Positions 14,007 through 16,295 of a stretch of DNA of 16,295 bases are shown in pieces. Each line of letters begins with the position of its first letter. Positions within the stretch are counted from its first letter, which is position 1. This DNA comes from Rhodobiaceae bacterium (GTDB taxonomy: Bacteria > Pseudomonadota > Alphaproteobacteria > Parvibaculales > Parvibaculaceae), in NCBI GenBank assembly GCA_027352645.1, contig DAIEIL010000093.1, forward strand, positions 1 through 16,295. Direction: 5' to 3'. Below the pieces are notes generated by a model. The model was not told the DNA's origin and made no database searches. It was given only the letters and a program-made list of their open reading frames with translations. A program made the position numbers and the translations under genes.

Positions 14007-14678
14007 ATGCGGCTGCTCGTCGTCGAGGACGATCCCGATCTCAACCGTCAGCTCGTAAGCGCGCTGACGGATGCAGGCTATGTCGTCGACAAGGCGAACG
14101 ATGGCGAAGAAGGCCATTTTCTCGGCGAGACGGAACCCTATGACGCCGTGGTGCTCGACCTGGGCCTTCCCGGCATGGACGGCGTGACGGTGCTGGAGAA
14201 ATGGCGTCGCGCCGGCCGCAACATGCCGGTGCTGATCCTGACCGCCCGCGACCGCTGGTCGGACAAGGTGGCGGGTTTCGACGCAGGCGCCGACGATTAC
14301 GTGGCGAAGCCCTTCTTCATGGAGGAAGTGCTGGCGCGGCTCCGGGCGCTGCTTCGCCGGGCGACCGGCCATGCGACCAGCGAGCTCGAATGCGGCCCCT
14401 TGCGCGTCGATACGCGCACCTCCCGCGTGACCGTCAACGGCACGGCGGTGAAGCTGACCTCGCTCGAATATCGACTGGTCGAATATCTGATCCATCATCA
14501 GGGCCGGATCATCTCGCGGACCGAACTCGTCGAGCATCTTTACGATCAGGATTTCGACCGAGACTCAAACACGATCGAGGTTTTCGTCGGGCGTCTGCGG
14601 CGCAAGCTGGGCAAGGACATGATCGAGACGGTGAGGGGCCTCGGCTACCGCCTCGCGGCCCCGGAAGATGCAGCTTAG
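14007..14678 (+). CDS. feuP: OmpR/PhoB-family response regulator, FeuP-like
   Basis: A 223-residue regulator with GGGAGGG (13991-13997) before ATG 14007. The receiver domain (1-115) has the acidic pocket Glu7/Asp8/Asp9, phospho-acceptor Asp51 (VVLDLGLPGMDG), Thr79 and Lys101 (KPF). The winged-helix DNA-binding domain (about 125-217) shows 'LTSLEYRLVEYL', 'ISRTELVEHLYDQDFDRDSNTIEVFVGRLRRKLG' in overlapping segments and 'ETVRGLGYRL'. The 'LYDQDFDRDSNTIEVFVGRLR' type recognition region and 'GHFLGETEPYDAVVLDLGLP' closely match rhizobial FeuP as I remember it. It presumably binds 11-bp repeats upstream of its targets, including its own operon. The end overlaps the kinase gene by 11 bases. Confidence 0.85.
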   Translation: MRLLVVEDDPDLNRQLVSALTDAGYVVDKANDGEEGHFLGETEPYDAVVLDLGLPGMDGVTVLEKWRRAGRNMPVLILTARDRWSDKVAGFDAGADDYVAKPFFMEEVLARLRALLRRATGHATSELECGPLRVDTRTSRVTVNGTAVKLTSLEYRLVEYLIHHQGRIISRTELVEHLYDQDFDRDSNTIEVFVGRLRRKLGKDMIETVRGLGYRLAAPEDAA

Positions 14679-16059
14679 AAACTTCCGCATAAGGGACAGC
14701 CTCGCGCTCCGCCTCATCGCGGGCGCGGCGCTCTGGAGCGTCATTGCGCTGGTTGCGGGCGGCATCATTCTTTCCTCGATCTTCCGCCATTCGGTGGAAA
14801 CGTCTTTCGATGCGCGGCTAGAGGTGCTTCTTGGCAGCCTGGTCGCGACGACCGACATCGACGACAGGAAGCAGATCGTGCGCACACGCGATCTCAATGA
14901 GACGCGCTTCGACTTCGCCTATTCTGGCTGGTACTGGCAGATAGCTCCCCTCGCGCAGAGGCTCGCATTGCGCTCGCGCTCGCTTTTCGATCAGGCGATT
15001 GACCTCACAAATTCCGCCGGCGCGGCGCGCGACGTTTCCGGCGCGAGCTTTTTCGATGCCATGGGGCCTGAGGACCAGCATCTGCGCGTTGTCGAGCGCC
15101 GCTTGATGTTGCCGGGCTATGACGTGCCGGTGTCCTTTGCGGTCGCCGCCGACAAGGCCGAGATGGAAGGCGATATTCAGAAGTTTAACTCGACGGTCTT
15201 CACGGCCATGGCGGGGCTTGGTCTTGGCATTCTGGTGGCGTTGCTCATCCAGGTACGTTTCGGCTTGCAGCCACTCGACCGCGTGCGTCGCGCACTTGCC
15301 ACGATCCGTTCGGGCAGAGCGACAAAGCTCGACGGAAAGTTTCCCGCCGAAATCGAGCCGCTGGCGGAAGAGATCAATTCGCTTCTGGACAGCAATCGGG
15401 AGGTCCTGGAGCGCGCCCGCACCCATGTGGGCAATCTGGCCCATGCACTGAAGACGCCGCTCTCCGTGCTCACCAACGAGGCGCGGGCACATCCGGATGC
15501 GTTCGGCGAGAAGGTGACGCGGATCGCGGCGACCATGCGCGAGCAGATCGACCATCACCTGGCGCGCGCGCGCGTGGCTGCCTCAGCCAATGTCTTTGGC
15601 GCTCACACGCCGGTGGGGCCGGTACTGGTGCGGCTTGGCCGGGCGCTTCAACGCATCTATGCCGAGCGAGGGATTGAGGTTGTCGCCGAAAGCGCCGACG
15701 GGCTCGGCTTTCGCGGTGAGGCGCAGGACCTGGAGGAGATGGCGGGCAACCTTCTCGATAATGCCTGCAAATGGGCGGCGTCCCGCGTCGAGCTTCGGGC
15801 GGCGCCATTGTCCGAGCTTCGGAAGGGACGGCCCGCCTTTCTCATAACCGTCGAGGATGATGGGCCGGGCGTTCCGGAAGAGAAGCGGGCGGCAGTGTTG
15901 AAGCGGGGCGGGCGGCTTGATGAGACGAAGCCGGGCTCAGGCCTTGGCCTCTCGATCGTCACCGAGATTGCGGAACTTTACGGCGGTGAGCTTAGGCTCA
16001 CGGCATCCGAATTGGGCGGGTTACGCGCTGAACTGATCCTGCCTGCGTCGAGCGAGTAG
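14668..16059 (+). CDS. feuQ: Sensor histidine kinase, FeuQ-like
   Basis: A 463-residue inner-membrane kinase, translationally coupled to the regulator. Membrane helices are at about 13-37 and 177-196, enclosing a ~140-residue periplasmic sensor. A HAMP-like linker follows (about 197-250). The dimerisation helix carries His259 in 'AHALKTPLSVL'. The ATPase domain has the N box around Asn361 and Asn365 ('GNLLDNACKWA'), the G1 box 'DDGPGVP' (397-403) and the G2 box 'GSGLGLSIV' (423-431). All catalytic boxes are intact. It should phosphorylate Asp51 of the neighbouring regulator in response to an envelope signal, possibly tuned by the PepSY protein. The signal is not evident from the sequence. Confidence 0.87.
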   Translation: MQLRNFRIRDSLALRLIAGAALWSVIALVAGGIILSSIFRHSVETSFDARLEVLLGSLVATTDIDDRKQIVRTRDLNETRFDFAYSGWYWQIAPLAQRLALRSRSLFDQAIDLTNSAGAARDVSGASFFDAMGPEDQHLRVVERRLMLPGYDVPVSFAVAADKAEMEGDIQKFNSTVFTAMAGLGLGILVALLIQVRFGLQPLDRVRRALATIRSGRATKLDGKFPAEIEPLAEEINSLLDSNREVLERARTHVGNLAHALKTPLSVLTNEARAHPDAFGEKVTRIAATMREQIDHHLARARVAASANVFGAHTPVGPVLVRLGRALQRIYAERGIEVVAESADGLGFRGEAQDLEEMAGNLLDNACKWAASRVELRAAPLSELRKGRPAFLITVEDDGPGVPEEKRAAVLKRGGRLDETKPGSGLGLSIVTEIAELYGGELRLTASELGGLRAELILPASSE

Positions 16060-16084
16060 ACGCCATCCGTACGGAGATCGCCTG

Positions 16085-16127
16085 AAAATTAAAAGGCCGC
16101 CGCTCTCCCCTCGGGAGTGCGGCGGCC
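16085..16127 (-). terminator. Intrinsic terminator best read on the minus strand
   Basis: GGCCGCCGC (16095-16103) pairs with GCGGCGGCC (16119-16127). After a T/T mismatch the stem continues CTCCC/GGGAG, with loop 16110-16112. On the minus strand the stem is followed by TTTTAATTTT (plus 16094-16085), a proper U-tract. On the plus strand there is no T-run after the stem, so the kinase operon may be stopped only weakly here. It marks the end of a minus-strand transcript coming from the right. Confidence 0.75.
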
Positions 16128-16295
16128 AAGGCAACGGCTGCGACGCGATCCGTTATTGACGCTGTGCCGGATCGCTCCGTTTGTCGCTCATTTGCAAGCG
16201 TCGCGTCACCGGGGCTAAGCCCCTTGGTGAAAAGAATGTTGGCTCAGGCGGAAAGGTCCACAGGAGTGCCCGACCTCACCTGCCTCGCCACACGA
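16091..16295 (-). ncRNA. Candidate structured minus-strand RNA (6S-like or 3' UTR), 5' end uncertain
   Basis: This stretch holds no convincing protein gene on either strand (the longest start-to-stop frame ending here on the minus strand is 12 codons) but is rich in stems. They are GCGACGC 16140-16146 with GCGTCGC 16198-16204; GATCCG 16147-16152 with CGGATC 16168-16173; TCACC-GGGGC 16206-16215 with GCCCC-(TT)-GGTGA 16219-16230, loop TAA; and AGGTC 16254-16258 with GACCT 16272-16276. The strong minus-strand terminator follows. One minus-strand segment, CCGCCTGAGCCAACATTC (plus 16252-16235), recalls the 5' side of the 6S RNA central bubble (CCCCUGAGCCGAUAUU in E. coli). The 6S closing stem cannot be confirmed. 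It could also be the 3' UTR of a gene outside the window. Confidence 0.35.

Noticed and set aside
16153..16191. A 12-codon minus-strand peptide frame (MSDKRSDPAQRQ) near the right edge
   Set aside because: Too short, without a ribosome binding site, and lying inside a region of RNA-like stems; treated as chance.
1..16295. tRNA genes, CRISPR arrays, insertion sequences or attachment-site repeats flanking the tail module
   Set aside because: I saw no tRNA cloverleaf, no regularly spaced repeat, no transposase or integrase, and no direct repeat bracketing 1156-9335.

Overview
The window is high-GC DNA with dense, mostly plus-strand genes, short or overlapping junctions and strong GCG/GGC codon use. 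A gene-transfer-agent (GTA)-type tail module, a FeuP/FeuQ-like two-component system and an acyl-CoA dehydrogenase catabolic operon together point to an alphaproteobacterium. A Hyphomicrobiales/Parvibaculum-like genome is my best guess, but nothing here fixes the genus.

Layout. (1) 1-1069: two host-type envelope genes, the 3' end of an exported MalM-like protein and a small lipoprotein of unknown function. (2) 1156-2064: a compact lysis cassette with a holin of the LLH type, a tiny coiled-coil membrane protein resembling an inner-membrane spanin, and a short lipoprotein resembling an outer-membrane spanin. The leader of the holin gene can form two mutually exclusive hairpins, and the holin begins Met-His-Met. 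(3) 2101-9335: an intact, translationally coupled tail-tip module in the order of the Rhodobacter GTA genes g11 to g15 (short tape measure, DUF2460 distal tail, DUF2163 hub, NlpC/P60 peptidase, 1307-residue TIM-barrel 'megatron'), followed by a DUF2793 fibre-like protein. No terminase, portal, capsid, head-tail connector or major tail gene lies beside it. (4) 9481-9693: a small single-pass membrane protein. (5) 9810-13579: a catabolic run of a short-chain dehydrogenase, two adjacent acyl-CoA dehydrogenase-like genes that look like the two halves of a heteromeric enzyme, and an FMN nitroreductase. (6) 13629-16059: a PepSY protein, an OmpR-family regulator and a histidine kinase in a FeuP/FeuQ-like operon. 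(7) 16060-16295: no protein gene. The minus strand shows a series of stems ending in a convincing intrinsic terminator, so a minus-strand small RNA, or the 3' UTR of a gene beyond the window, probably ends here.

How the parts work together. The lysis genes and the tail-tip genes form one same-strand block with no visible decay. Together they encode envelope penetration and release functions but cannot build a particle alone. The likeliest readings are a GTA whose genome is split over several loci, with this locus supplying lysis, tail tip and fibre, or a tail-tip remnant kept under selection. The acyl-CoA dehydrogenase operon probably oxidises the CoA thioester of a branched or cyclic acid. 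The two-component operon is probably autoregulated and senses the envelope, with the PepSY protein as its periplasmic accessory.
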